A stretch of 64,000 nt of DNA from Pararhizobium capsulatum DSM 1112 (GTDB lineage: Bacteria; Pseudomonadota; Alphaproteobacteria; Rhizobiales; Rhizobiaceae): the NCBI RefSeq assembly GCF_030814475.1, contig NZ_JAUSVF010000001.1, forward strand, positions 579,001-643,000, written 5' to 3'. Position numbers and translations under genes: made by a program. Below are positions 37,968-46,176 of the stretch, piece after piece. The notes beneath the pieces were generated by a model. The model ran no database searches, was not told the DNA's origin, and saw only the letters and a program-made list of their open reading frames with translations. How positions within the stretch are numbered: position 1 is the first letter of the stretch; the number at the start of each line of letters is the position of its first letter.

Positions 37968-38954
37968 TCAGACTGTTTCCCAGCCATCTTTTTCGCTAGC
38001 GCGATAGATCGCATCGATCAGCTTCTGGTTGTTGACCGAGCTTTCCAGTGTCACGATCTCCTCGGTTTCACCGGCAGCGGCGCGCGCAAAAGCTTCCACT
38101 TGCAGCTTGTACTGGCGCGCATCCTGGAAACGGAAGTGCTGGGATTGCGAGTGGTTCTGGTTGGTGAGCTCGATTTCTTCGGCGCCGTAACGGTCGGCGT
38201 TGAAGGGGGACTTCACCTCGATGAACCCCTTGTCGCCGTGGAAAACCATGACCTGCCGCGCTGCAAGCTGGGTCGAGATGTAGAAGGCCAGTTCGAAATC
38301 GCCGAAGTCGGCCCGCACGCTTGAATAGATGTCGGTGCCGAAATCCGGGTCACGATCGGTGTTTGCCTGCACGCGAACCGGCTCCTTGCCGGTCACGAAA
38401 CGGGTCGAGATGGTCGGATAGACACCGATATCCGGCAGGCCACCGCCGCCGAGCTCGGGGATGTTGCGCATGTTGCTGGTGTCGCGGTTGAAATAGGTAA
38501 AGGCGCCCTGCACGTAGCGCAACTTGCCGATCGCGCCCTCGGCCAGAAGCGAGCGTACCTTCCGCCACACAGGGCTGTAGGTCACCATATAGGCTTCCGA
38601 AACGATCACCTTGTTGCGGTCACGCGCTGCAATCAGTGATTCGATCTGCGAGGCATGCAGCGAGATCGGCTTTTCGCAAAGCACGTGCTTGCCGGCATCG
38701 GCAGCCTTGATCGACCATTCGATATGCTGTGAGGTTGGCAGCGGAATATAGACGGCATCGATCGTGTCGGATGCCAGCATCTCCTCATAACTGCCGAAAG
38801 CGTGGGGCACGGAGAAGCGGTCGGCCATGGCGCGCGCCTTGGACAGATCGCGGCTGGCGACGGCGGTTACGACGCAGTTTTCCGCGTCCTGGATAGCCGG
38901 CACGACAAGTTCGCGGCCGATCTTGGCGGTCGATAGGATACCGAAGCGCAACAT
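37968..38954 (-). CDS. Gfo/Idh/MocA-family oxidoreductase
   Basis: NAD(P)-dependent sugar-type oxidoreductase, 328 residues. The N-terminal Rossmann fold ([20 protein letters not shown]) contains the family motif CEKPISL near residue 93 with the catalytic Lys. The C-terminal alpha/beta domain is full length. A GGAGG ribosome-binding site precedes the ATG. The substrate is unknown; similar rhizobial proteins act on inositols, xylose or anhydro-sugars. It is divergent from an aldo/keto reductase, which suggests a shared sugar pathway. Confidence 0.88.
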   Translation of the reverse strand: MLRFGILSTAKIGRELVVPAIQDAENCVVTAVASRDLSKARAMADRFSVPHAFGSYEEMLASDTIDAVYIPLPTSQHIEWSIKAADAGKHVLCEKPISLHASQIESLIAARDRNKVIVSEAYMVTYSPVWRKVRSLLAEGAIGKLRYVQGAFTYFNRDTSNMRNIPELGGGGLPDIGVYPTISTRFVTGKEPVRVQANTDRDPDFGTDIYSSVRADFGDFELAFYISTQLAARQVMVFHGDKGFIEVKSPFNADRYGAEEIELTNQNHSQSQHFRFQDARQYKLQVEAFARAAAGETEEIVTLESSVNNQKLIDAIYRASEKDGWETV

Positions 38955-39129
38955 CTGTAGTCCTCCCTAATGATGGCCGCACAGTAGCGGTGAGGTACGT
39001 GCCCATCAAGCGGTATCGCATTCGAATAATTCGCCTCATCTCGCAAAAAATGCCCTGTACGAAGCCGGGTTTGCTGGGGCACAGTCCACTCTCCGCAACG
39101 ATGCGACCCCTCACTCAGGAGCTGATCCC

Positions 39130-40080
39130 ATGGAAAAGCGCAGCCTTGGCCGCACCGGCCTGTCGATCGCCCCGCTGGTTTTTGGCGGCAATGTCTTCGG
39201 CTGGACGGCCGACGAAAAGACATCCTTTGCCCTTCTCGATCGCTTCTTCGATGCCGGTTTCAACGCCATCGATACGGCCGATGTCTATTCATCCTGGGTG
39301 CCGGGCAACAAGGGTGGCGAATCCGAAGCGATCATCGGCAAGTGGTTGAAGCAATCCGGCCGATCCCGTGACGAAGCCGTCATCGTCACCAAGGTCGGCT
39401 CCGAAATGGGGCCGGGCAGGAAGGGGCTGAAGGCCGGCTGGATCAAGCAGGCTGTCGAAGACAGCCTGGCACGGCTGCAGACCGATTATATCGATGTCTA
39501 TCTTTCCCATTGGCCGGATCCGGAAACACCCTACGAAGAGACGCTGGCCGCCTATGATGCGCTGTTGAAGGAAGGCAAGGTCCGTCATGTCGGCGCCTCG
39601 AACCTCAATGCGGCGCAGTTGCGCGAGGCGCTCGACGTTTCTGCGGCCAGCGGCCTGCCCCGTTACGACGTCCTGCAGCCGGAATACAATCTCTACGACC
39701 GCTCTTCCTTCGATGGGCCTTTGCGCAATCTCTGCATTGCGGAGGAGATCGGCGTCATCACCTATTTCAGTCTCGCAAAAGGCTTCCTCTCCGGCAAGTA
39801 CCGGTCGCACAAGGATCTCGAGGGCTCTGCCCGCGGCGGCGGCATCGGAAAATATCTCGATGGCCGCGGCATGCGCATTCTGGGTACACTGGACGAAGTT
39901 GCGGCCGATCTCGGGGCAACGCAGGCCGAGGTTGCGCTGGCCTGGATCACGGCCCGTCGCGGGGTAACGGCGCCGATCGCCAGCGCCACCAGCCTGACGC
40001 AGGTCGAAAGCCTGATCAAATCGGCGACGATCACCTTGAGCACGGAGGCCTGCCGGTTGCTCAACGAGGCAAGCGAATAA
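39130..40080 (+). CDS. aldo/keto reductase
   Basis: TIM-barrel NADPH-dependent reductase, 316 residues. Catalytic tetrad residues appear in NAIDTADVYSSW (Asp, Tyr), VIVTKVGSEMG (Lys) and VYLSHWPDP (His). The cofactor segment is APIASATSLTQVESL. A CAGGAG ribosome-binding site precedes the ATG. It is divergent from the Gfo/Idh gene and convergent with the AEC carrier. The substrate is not predictable. Confidence 0.9.
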   Translation: MEKRSLGRTGLSIAPLVFGGNVFGWTADEKTSFALLDRFFDAGFNAIDTADVYSSWVPGNKGGESEAIIGKWLKQSGRSRDEAVIVTKVGSEMGPGRKGLKAGWIKQAVEDSLARLQTDYIDVYLSHWPDPETPYEETLAAYDALLKEGKVRHVGASNLNAAQLREALDVSAASGLPRYDVLQPEYNLYDRSSFDGPLRNLCIAEEIGVITYFSLAKGFLSGKYRSHKDLEGSARGGGIGKYLDGRGMRILGTLDEVAADLGATQAEVALAWITARRGVTAPIASATSLTQVESLIKSATITLSTEACRLLNEASE

Positions 40081-40110
40081 GGGTTTTTCGTCAATTCCCT
40101 CGACGCAGCC

Positions 40111-41055
40111 TCAGAGCAGAATGAATGCCCAGGCCGAGACCGAAATGACGCCAAGCGCCGTGGTCAGCGTGATCGTCGAGGAGGCGAGGCCATGGCCGAC
40201 GTTGAAATGGTTGGCAATCAGCCAGGCATTGACGCCGGTCGGCACTGACGAGGTAAGGACGAGTGCGGCCGTCCAGGCGTGGTCGAGTGCGAGCAGATGG
40301 CAGGCGGCAAAGACGGTTGCCGGCAGCACGACGAGCTTCAGGCAGGTGGTGACGCCAGCGAGTCCCAGATTGCCGGACAGGCCATACTTGTCGAGCGCCA
40401 TGCCGATCGAGATCAGCGCCGCCGGCGCGGCAACCGCCGCAATCTGATCGACGACAATCTTGACCGGCCCGCCGAGCGGCGTTCCGAGCAGATGATAGAG
40501 TGCCCCGAGCGCAAGCCCGATGACCAGCGGATTGCGGACGAGATTGCGCATGATCCCGCGCAGCAGCCGCAAAGGGCTTTGGGCGGCCTTGCCATTCGTC
40601 TTGCGCTCCGCCCGCTCCATCAGCACCGTCCCGGCGATCATCATCACAGGCAGATGCACGGAAAGCAGGATCGAAAGCGCCACCAGCCCCTCTTCGCCGA
40701 CATTGCGCGATACCAGCGGTAGGCCGATGAACACGTTGTTGGCAAAGGCGGAGGAAACGCCGGCGAGAACCCCGATGCGCGCATCGCGGCCAAACAGCAG
40801 GGTGGCGGCAAAATGCCCGAGACCCCAGGTGACGGCGACGCCGGAAAAATAGGCGACCCAGAGCAGCCAGGGCGAACTGCCGCTGAAATCGGCTTCGGCG
40901 ATGGTGCGAAAGAGAAGGACGGGGACTGCAACCCGGAAGACGAAATCGCTCAAGCCATCGCCGACAGTCGCTTTGAGATAGCCGATCCGGACGATCAGCC
41001 AGCCGATAAGGATGAGCAGGAAGACGGGGACGACATTGAGGAAGATATCGGACAT
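40111..41055 (-). CDS. AEC-family transporter
   Basis: 314-residue carrier of the auxin-efflux-carrier family with about ten membrane helices. The N-terminus is MSDIFLNVVPVFLLILIGWL, with the conserved VSSAFANNVFIGLPLV in the first half and TSSVPTGVNAWLIANHF in the second. Bacterial members move malonate, malate or similar organic acids by secondary transport. The ATG at 41055 gives the standard N-terminus; longer in-frame forms add a non-hydrophobic leader. Confidence 0.88.
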   Translation of the reverse strand: MSDIFLNVVPVFLLILIGWLIVRIGYLKATVGDGLSDFVFRVAVPVLLFRTIAEADFSGSSPWLLWVAYFSGVAVTWGLGHFAATLLFGRDARIGVLAGVSSAFANNVFIGLPLVSRNVGEEGLVALSILLSVHLPVMMIAGTVLMERAERKTNGKAAQSPLRLLRGIMRNLVRNPLVIGLALGALYHLLGTPLGGPVKIVVDQIAAVAAPAALISIGMALDKYGLSGNLGLAGVTTCLKLVVLPATVFAACHLLALDHAWTAALVLTSSVPTGVNAWLIANHFNVGHGLASSTITLTTALGVISVSAWAFILL

Positions 41056-41244
41056 CAGCACGAGTCTCTGGAGAAAAGACGACATCCGACCTTTACGACC
41101 CGCAAACAGCCACAGGCAACGGAAAATCATCACGCCGTCATTTTGCAATGCACATTAGAAATCGCTTCTGCAAAATCATCCTGACGCAAGCCTCGCATGC
41201 GAGATTTAGCGTGCGAAATGTAGCCTAATTGTGAGGCATCCCCG

Positions 41245-41502
41245 ATGAACGAAAAGTGGTGGCAGGAACCCGTCGTCCTCGAACTTGGCGGGATTGGAAA
41301 ATACCAGGTGGTTCGCAACACGCGCGAGGCGGCGGAATGCCTTCTCGATCGATGGCCTGTCCACGAGGGCATGGCCTACAAGGCGGCGATCCGGATGTGC
41401 CGATATGTGCTGAGCGGCGAGCAGCCTGTTGATTATGCACGGCAGGATTTCATTGCCGCCGCAGTCGAAGCCTTCATCCATGTGGAGCCCCCACGTATTT
41501 GA
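41245..41502 (+). CDS. DUF982 family protein
   Basis: 85 residues, matching the rhizobial DUF982 pattern: W-x2-PV near the start, NTREAAECLLDRWP, then YKAAIRMCRYVLSGEQP and ARQDFIAAAVEAFI. The family has many paralogues in rhizobia and no known function. It is a small soluble protein. The ribosome-binding site is weak. It lies 67 bases upstream of the BON-domain gene on the same strand. Confidence 0.85.
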   Translation: MNEKWWQEPVVLELGGIGKYQVVRNTREAAECLLDRWPVHEGMAYKAAIRMCRYVLSGEQPVDYARQDFIAAAVEAFIHVEPPRI

Positions 41503-41569
41503 TGAAGGTGCGGGAAACCCCCGGAACATTCGAGATCAGATGGCGTTCCCTCTCTGGAAGGAAAAGCCT

Positions 41570-41869
41570 ATGGCCACGGAACGCTCTTTTTATGCCCATA
41601 GCGATGACAGGGCCGACCTGCAGGACGAAGACCTGGCCGGTAAGGTGCTCCGCTATATCCGTTATGTGACGCTGATCGACACCTCCGATATCTCGGTGAT
41701 GGCGATTGGCCGGACGATTGTGCTCAGCGGCACGGCCTCCTGCGAGACCGAAATCGGCTGCGTCGAGGAAGCGACCGCCGCCGTGATCGGTGTGCATCTG
41801 ATCGAGAATCAGCTGGAAGTGCGCAAACATAGGGTACATCGCGCAAAACTTTGCAGCGGTTTTGCGTAA
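41570..41869 (+). CDS. BON-domain protein whose C-terminus is repeat-encoded
   Basis: 99 residues. The core LAGKVLRYIRYVTLIDTSDI through GTASCETEIGCVEEATAAV and GVHLIENQL is a BON domain, a lipid-binding fold usually seen in envelope proteins. There is no signal peptide. The last residues (RAKLCSGFA) and the stop codon come from a dispersed repeat that begins near 41841, so the original C-terminus was probably replaced. A GGAAGGAAAA ribosome-binding site precedes the ATG at 41570. Confidence 0.78.
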   Translation: MATERSFYAHSDDRADLQDEDLAGKVLRYIRYVTLIDTSDISVMAIGRTIVLSGTASCETEIGCVEEATAAVIGVHLIENQLEVRKHRVHRAKLCSGFA

Positions 41870-41935
41870 AGGATAGTCCTAAAAACAAAGGCCTGAAGCG
41901 GGGGGCTCATCGTAACGATCGCGACACGCCTTGAG
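41841..41935 (+). repeat. dispersed intergenic repeat family 1, copy A
   Basis: About 95 bases similar to 63241-63336. The first 30 bases differ at only four positions. It begins with a short inverted repeat, CGCAAAAC at 41842-41849 and GTTTTGCG at 41859-41866, followed by a shared block around AACAAAG. The features fit the rhizobial intergenic mosaic elements (RIME-like) known from the literature; that assignment is from memory. Confidence 0.75.
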
Positions 41936-42096
41936 TGCAATGACGCGGCATTGGCGCGCAGTGGGTGGTTTTGTCGCAAAGTGTGATGTTCCGCAGCGTC
42001 GAGGAAGCGGCTATCAAGGTGTTGATGCGACGGGAGCATTTTTGCTCTGATTTTTGGACGCAACACGGGGTCGCAGGGGCAGCACCGGCATTGGCA

Positions 42097-42813
42097 ATGA
42101 CGCGCATAGACATTCACAACTCACAGACGCCGGCTCTCTGTCAAAGCTGCGAGATCCGCCATAAGGGCATGTGCGGCGCGCTTGATGCGGACGAGTTGCT
42201 CGCGCTTTCGCGCCATACGCGGCAGGTGCGCCATGAGGCAGGTGCCCAGCTTTCCAGCGAAGACACCCCGATTACCTCCTACGCCAACGTCATGCGTGGT
42301 GTGGTGAAACTCACCAAGATGCTGGAAGATGGCCGCCAGCAGGTCGTCGGCCTGCAATTCGCGCCGGATTTCGTCGGCCGTATGTATGGCAGCAACAGCG
42401 ATGTCTCTGTCGAGGCGGCCTCCAACGTGGAGCTCTGCCGGGTGCCGCGTGCGGCGCTGGAGCAGCTGGTTGCCGACAATCCCAAGCTTGAACGCCGCCT
42501 GATGGAGCAGACGCTCAGGGAACTGGACGAAGCCCGCGGCTGGATGGTGACGCTTGGTCGCAAGACGGCGGCGGAGAAGGTGGCAAGTTTCCTCTATCTG
42601 ATCGCCACTCATATCAGTCCTCAAGACGATGCCGGCGCGGCAGAATTCGACCTGCCGCTGTCGCGTGCCGATATCGCCGATTTCCTGGGCCTCACCATCG
42701 AAACCGTATCGCGGCAGATGACGAAGCTGAGGACATCCGGCGTGATCACCATCATCGCCAACCGGCATATCCTCGTGCCGGACCTTGCCCGCCTCAAGGC
42801 GCGCTGCAGCTGA
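42097..42813 (+). CDS. fnrN: FnrN, oxygen-sensing CRP/FNR-family activator
   Basis: 238 residues. Cys15, Cys18 and Cys26 (CQSCEIRHKGMC) plus Cys114 (VELCRVP) supply the four ligands of the oxygen-labile 4Fe-4S cluster. A cyclic-nucleotide-like beta-roll follows, then a helix-turn-helix with ETVSRQ (the E-x2-SR of FNR), which reads TTGAT half-sites. It should activate the cco/fix genes and hemN through the three anaeroboxes found here. I chose the ATG at 42097; a longer form to 41965 has a non-homologous leader. No good anaerobox precedes fnrN itself. Confidence 0.92.
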   Translation: MTRIDIHNSQTPALCQSCEIRHKGMCGALDADELLALSRHTRQVRHEAGAQLSSEDTPITSYANVMRGVVKLTKMLEDGRQQVVGLQFAPDFVGRMYGSNSDVSVEAASNVELCRVPRAALEQLVADNPKLERRLMEQTLRELDEARGWMVTLGRKTAAEKVASFLYLIATHISPQDDAGAAEFDLPLSRADIADFLGLTIETVSRQMTKLRTSGVITIIANRHILVPDLARLKARCS

Positions 42814-43309
42814 GGCGGGCGGTGTCGCCCGTGCCGGCCAGAAGCAACGGCATCAGTACGTCGCGATCGAAGTGGATATGGCGGCGGGTGGCGGCAAAGA
42901 AGGTGCGCAGCATGTAGCCCAGCGTTTCTGCAGAAGGCTTTGGCCTGCCCCAGCCGCGAGCGCTCAGCGCATCGTAAAGCTCATCGGCATAGGCGTCGTC
43001 CTCCAGATGCTCGAAGCGGAGCCGGTCAATGATGGCGGCAAAGGCTGGCGACGCCGCGGTGCGGTCCTGCAACAGCGGAAAAAGCAGCAGCTCCTCCAGC
43101 TTGTGGGCACGGTCGAGAACGGCGGGGATGGTACGGGCAAGGCGCAGGCAATGAAACCTGTCGAGCCCAGCCGGCAAGGCGTCCGCCAGCCGCTCCAGCG
43201 CATCGCAAAGCGCCAGCTGTTCGCCCCAGATCTCCGAGAGCAGCGTGAAGGATTCCGTCTTAGAGGCTTGCGCGTGCAGGGGTCTGCTCCTTGCTGGGGA
43301 GTTCGTCAT
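42794..43309 (-). CDS. hemerythrin-like HHE domain protein
   Basis: 171 residues, all helical. Putative di-iron ligands occur in LDRAHKLEELLLFPLL, LRFEHLEDDAYADEL and HIHFDRDVLMPLL. Hemerythrin-like proteins bind O2 or NO or buffer iron. Its reading frame overlaps the end of ccoS by 50 bases, and the 3' end overlaps that of the convergent fnrN by 20 bases. Position at the end of the cbb3 assembly operon points to a microaerobic or NO-related role (inference). Confidence 0.8.
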   Translation of the reverse strand: MTNSPARSRPLHAQASKTESFTLLSEIWGEQLALCDALERLADALPAGLDRFHCLRLARTIPAVLDRAHKLEELLLFPLLQDRTAASPAFAAIIDRLRFEHLEDDAYADELYDALSARGWGRPKPSAETLGYMLRTFFAATRRHIHFDRDVLMPLLLAGTGDTARLSCSAP

Positions 43310-43442
43310 TTTCGACGAAGATCCGTTCGGCGGCACCGTCGAGATCCTCGTATTGGCCGCTTTTCAGCGCCCAGAGGAAGGCGATCAGGCCAAGGCCCCC
43401 GAGGAAGAGGGCGACGGGGATGAGGAACAGCAGCATGGTCAC
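43260..43442 (-). CDS. ccoS: cbb3 oxidase assembly protein CcoS/FixS
   Basis: 60-residue single-helix protein (MLLFLIPVALFLGGLGLIAF, then WALKSGQYEDLDGAAERI). The SGQYEDLDG motif is diagnostic. CcoS is needed for cofactor insertion into the catalytic subunit. It overlaps the ccoI stop by 4 bases. The tail (PSKEQTPARASL) runs into the hemerythrin gene in another frame. Confidence 0.93.
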   Translation of the reverse strand: MTMLLFLIPVALFLGGLGLIAFLWALKSGQYEDLDGAAERIFVENDELPSKEQTPARASL

Positions 43443-45682
43443 GGCGCGACGACCCCCATTACCCGTCCCATACCGTTTCTCTTGGCGGGCTGTGGGGCGG
43501 GCGCTTTCAGCCGAAGCGCATTGGCGATGACCAGGATGGAGGAGACCGACATGGCAATTGCAGCAACCAGCGGCGTAACATAGCCGAGGATGGCGATGGG
43601 CACGGCGAGGGCGTTGTAACCGATCGCCAACGCGAAATTCTGCCGGATCAGCTTGCCCGCCTCGCGCGACACCGAGAGCGCCAGCGGTACGGCCGACAGG
43701 CTTTCGCGCAGGAAAACGAAATCCGCAGCATTGCGGCCGATATCGGCGGCAGTGGCAGGCGCCATCGAGACATGGGCGGCGGCGAGGGCCGGAGCATCGT
43801 TGAGGCCATCGCCAACCATCAGAACCCGATACTCATCGAGAGCAAGCTCGTTCAGCCGGTGGACCTTGTCGCCGGGTAATACCTGCGCTTGCCAGTGGGT
43901 GATGTCGAGCACCTTGGCGGTTTCGGCCGCTGCTACGGCGCGGTCGCCAGAAAGCATTTCAATGCCGATGCCGCACGAACGCAGCGCTGCAAGGGCTTGC
44001 GGAGCATCCACGCGCAGGCGGTCGGTGAAGGTGAAGGCGGCGCGGAGCATGCCATCGACGCCGAGGACGGTTGCCGCACCATCGGCGGCGTCCGGATTCC
44101 TCAGGGCCCAGCAGGCCCGGCCAAGCCGGTAGGACCTGCCTCCCAGCCGTCCGGATATGCCTAGGCCGGGATGTTCCTTCACTGCATCGAATTTCAGCTT
44201 TGCGGCGGGATAAGCCTCGGCGATTGCCCGTGCGCTCGGATGGCGTGAGAGAGCGGCAAGGGCGGAAGCGATCTCCAGTGGCTGGCCATTCGCAGCAAAG
44301 GTCGATGTCGCGACCGGGTGGCCTGATGTCAGCGTGCCGGTTTTGTCGAAGACAACGATATCGATCTGGGCGAGCCGCTCCATGGCGGAGCCGTCCTTGA
44401 CCATGATGCCGTTTTCAAACAGGCGACGGGCAGCGACGACCTGCACGATCGGCACGGCAAGGCCGAGCGCGCAGGGGCAGGTGATGATCAGAACGGCAAT
44501 GGCAATGGTGATCGCCCGGTGCCAGTCGCCGGAGACGAAAAGCCAGCCGATGCAGGTGAGAAGCGCCGTCAGGTGGACGACGGGCGAGTAGAGCGCCGAG
44601 GCACGATCGGCGATGCGGCGATAGGTGCTGCGGCTGCTTTCGGCGGCCTCCATCAGGCGGACGATTTCTGCGAGGAAAGATTCGCGCGCGATCGCGGTAA
44701 CGCGGATGACGAGCGGCCCTGAGAGGTTCAGCGTGCCGGCCCGGACAGTGTCGCCTCTCGTGTTGGCCTGCGGCGCGGACTCGCCGTTGACGAGCGAGCA
44801 ATCCATATCCGACATGCCCTCTACAACGGTGCCATCCACGGGTACCCGCTCGCCCGCCGTCACCAGAAGCTGCATGCCGACGGAGATTTCGCCGAGTGGC
44901 AAATAGCTGTGGCTGCCATCCCCGCGCAGTATAACCGCACCTTTCGGCTGAAGTCGGACAAGCCCCTTCACCGCCGCCCGCGCCTTGTCGCGCATGACGT
45001 GATCCAGCGTGCGACCGATCAGGAGGAAAAAGAGCAGCGAAACAGACGCATCGAAATAGGCATGTTCGCCATGATGCAATGTCTCATAGAGGCTCATGCC
45101 GAAGGCAAGCGAGACGCCGAGCGCGATCGGCACGTCCATGTTCATGCGGCCATGCTTCAGCGCATTCCAGGCGGAGCGGAAATAGATGCGGCCGGCAAAG
45201 AGTAGCGCCGGAAGCGCAATCAGCGGCGACAGCCAGTGGAAGAGATCGCGTGTCGAGCCATCCGCGCCCGACCAGACGGAGACCGAGAGCAGCATGATAT
45301 TTCCGGCGGCAAAACCCGAAACGGCAATCGCGCGCATGAGCTCGCCACGCGTCTTGTCGCTTTCGGCAGCGTCGCTGTCGAAGAGATGGGCGGGATAGCC
45401 GAGCGCGGCCAGCTTTTCCACAAATTGCGGGGTCGCGACGTCCTTCCAGGAGACGGTGACGCGCCGGGTCGAGAGATTGACGCGAGCGCTGAAAACCTCG
45501 TCGAGCGCCCCGAGTTCGCGCTCAATCAGGGTGATGCAGGCGCCACAATGGATATCCGGCACCGCAAGCTCCGTCTGTAGGAGGCCGTTTCCGAGCGGGC
45601 GGCTTTCGAGCCTAAGCTCATCAATGCCCGGCAGGCGGGTGGCGGCGAGCCCGATTTCCGTTCCAGGAGCGCAGCAGCTCAT
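43439..45682 (-). CDS. ccoI: copper-transporting P1B-ATPase CcoI/FixI
   Basis: Supplies copper for the CuB site of cbb3 oxidase. 747 residues. The N-terminal metal-binding domain has the CxxC in PDIHCGACITLIE, the membrane metal site is TCPCALGLAVPI, the phosphorylation motif DKTGTLTSG and the hinge GDGLNDAPALAAAH. A second Cys cluster is at the extreme N-terminus (MSCCAPG). It overlaps ccoH at the start (ATGA) and ccoS at the stop. Confidence 0.96.
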   Translation of the reverse strand: MSCCAPGTEIGLAATRLPGIDELRLESRPLGNGLLQTELAVPDIHCGACITLIERELGALDEVFSARVNLSTRRVTVSWKDVATPQFVEKLAALGYPAHLFDSDAAESDKTRGELMRAIAVSGFAAGNIMLLSVSVWSGADGSTRDLFHWLSPLIALPALLFAGRIYFRSAWNALKHGRMNMDVPIALGVSLAFGMSLYETLHHGEHAYFDASVSLLFFLLIGRTLDHVMRDKARAAVKGLVRLQPKGAVILRGDGSHSYLPLGEISVGMQLLVTAGERVPVDGTVVEGMSDMDCSLVNGESAPQANTRGDTVRAGTLNLSGPLVIRVTAIARESFLAEIVRLMEAAESSRSTYRRIADRASALYSPVVHLTALLTCIGWLFVSGDWHRAITIAIAVLIITCPCALGLAVPIVQVVAARRLFENGIMVKDGSAMERLAQIDIVVFDKTGTLTSGHPVATSTFAANGQPLEIASALAALSRHPSARAIAEAYPAAKLKFDAVKEHPGLGISGRLGGRSYRLGRACWALRNPDAADGAATVLGVDGMLRAAFTFTDRLRVDAPQALAALRSCGIGIEMLSGDRAVAAAETAKVLDITHWQAQVLPGDKVHRLNELALDEYRVLMVGDGLNDAPALAAAHVSMAPATAADIGRNAADFVFLRESLSAVPLALSVSREAGKLIRQNFALAIGYNALAVPIAILGYVTPLVAAIAMSVSSILVIANALRLKAPAPQPAKRNGMGRVMGVVAP

Positions 45683-46176
45683 TGCAGCACTCCGTTCTCG
45701 ATGGTGATGCGCAGGGTGCTGCGATAGGGTGTTTCGAGCCCCGCCTCGGCGTTGATCTCAACGTCCCAAATACCATCGCGCAGCTTGTCGACCGAGATGA
45801 GATCGCCATTGTCAGCAGGTGTGAGCGTCGTCGTCCAGTTGGCGCCCTGATAGGCCGGGTGGCGAAAGACGACGGTTGCCGAGCGGGCAGGGACAGGCTT
45901 TCCATCCGCACTGGCAAGCCGATAACTGAAATGACCACCAGCAATGTCGAAATCCATCGTCCAGCCAAGTGCTTCCTGTTTGCGGGCGGCGGCGAGGCCT
46001 TCGTTGAATTGCTGGCTCGCCACATAGGAGTTTTCGACAACGAGGCCGCTCCAGCTGGATTTGGCGAAGCTGAACATCACCATGTTGACCGCTATGATGG
46101 TGCCGAAGAAGGCAACGAGGATGGCAAGCATGTGCCGGCCGGTGAATTCGCGCGGGCGTGCAGCGGCAGTTTTCAT
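45679..46176 (-). CDS. ccoH: cbb3 oxidase assembly protein CcoH/FixH
   Basis: 165 residues with one N-terminal membrane segment (GRHMLAILVAFFGTIIAVNMVM, shortened here to its core) and a periplasmic domain. The family block SYVASQQFNEGLAAARKQEALGW is visible around residues 46-70. It is required for assembly or stability of the oxidase together with CcoI. It overlaps ccoG and ccoI by 4 bases each. Confidence 0.92.
   Translation of the reverse strand: MKTAAARPREFTGRHMLAILVAFFGTIIAVNMVMFSFAKSSWSGLVVENSYVASQQFNEGLAAARKQEALGWTMDFDIAGGHFSYRLASADGKPVPARSATVVFRHPAYQGANWTTTLTPADNGDLISVDKLRDGIWDVEINAEAGLETPYRSTLRITIENGVLQ

Noticed and set aside
41931..41944. TTGAGTGCAATGAC as a possible fnrN autoregulatory anaerobox
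   Set aside because: Only the left half matches well; the right half has two mismatches and the sequence abuts the end of a dispersed repeat.
42013..42026. ATCAA-GGTG-TTGAT upstream of fnrN
   Set aside because: It is palindromic but the half-sites are in the opposite polarity to an anaerobox (TTGAT-N4-ATCAA), so FnrN should not recognise it.
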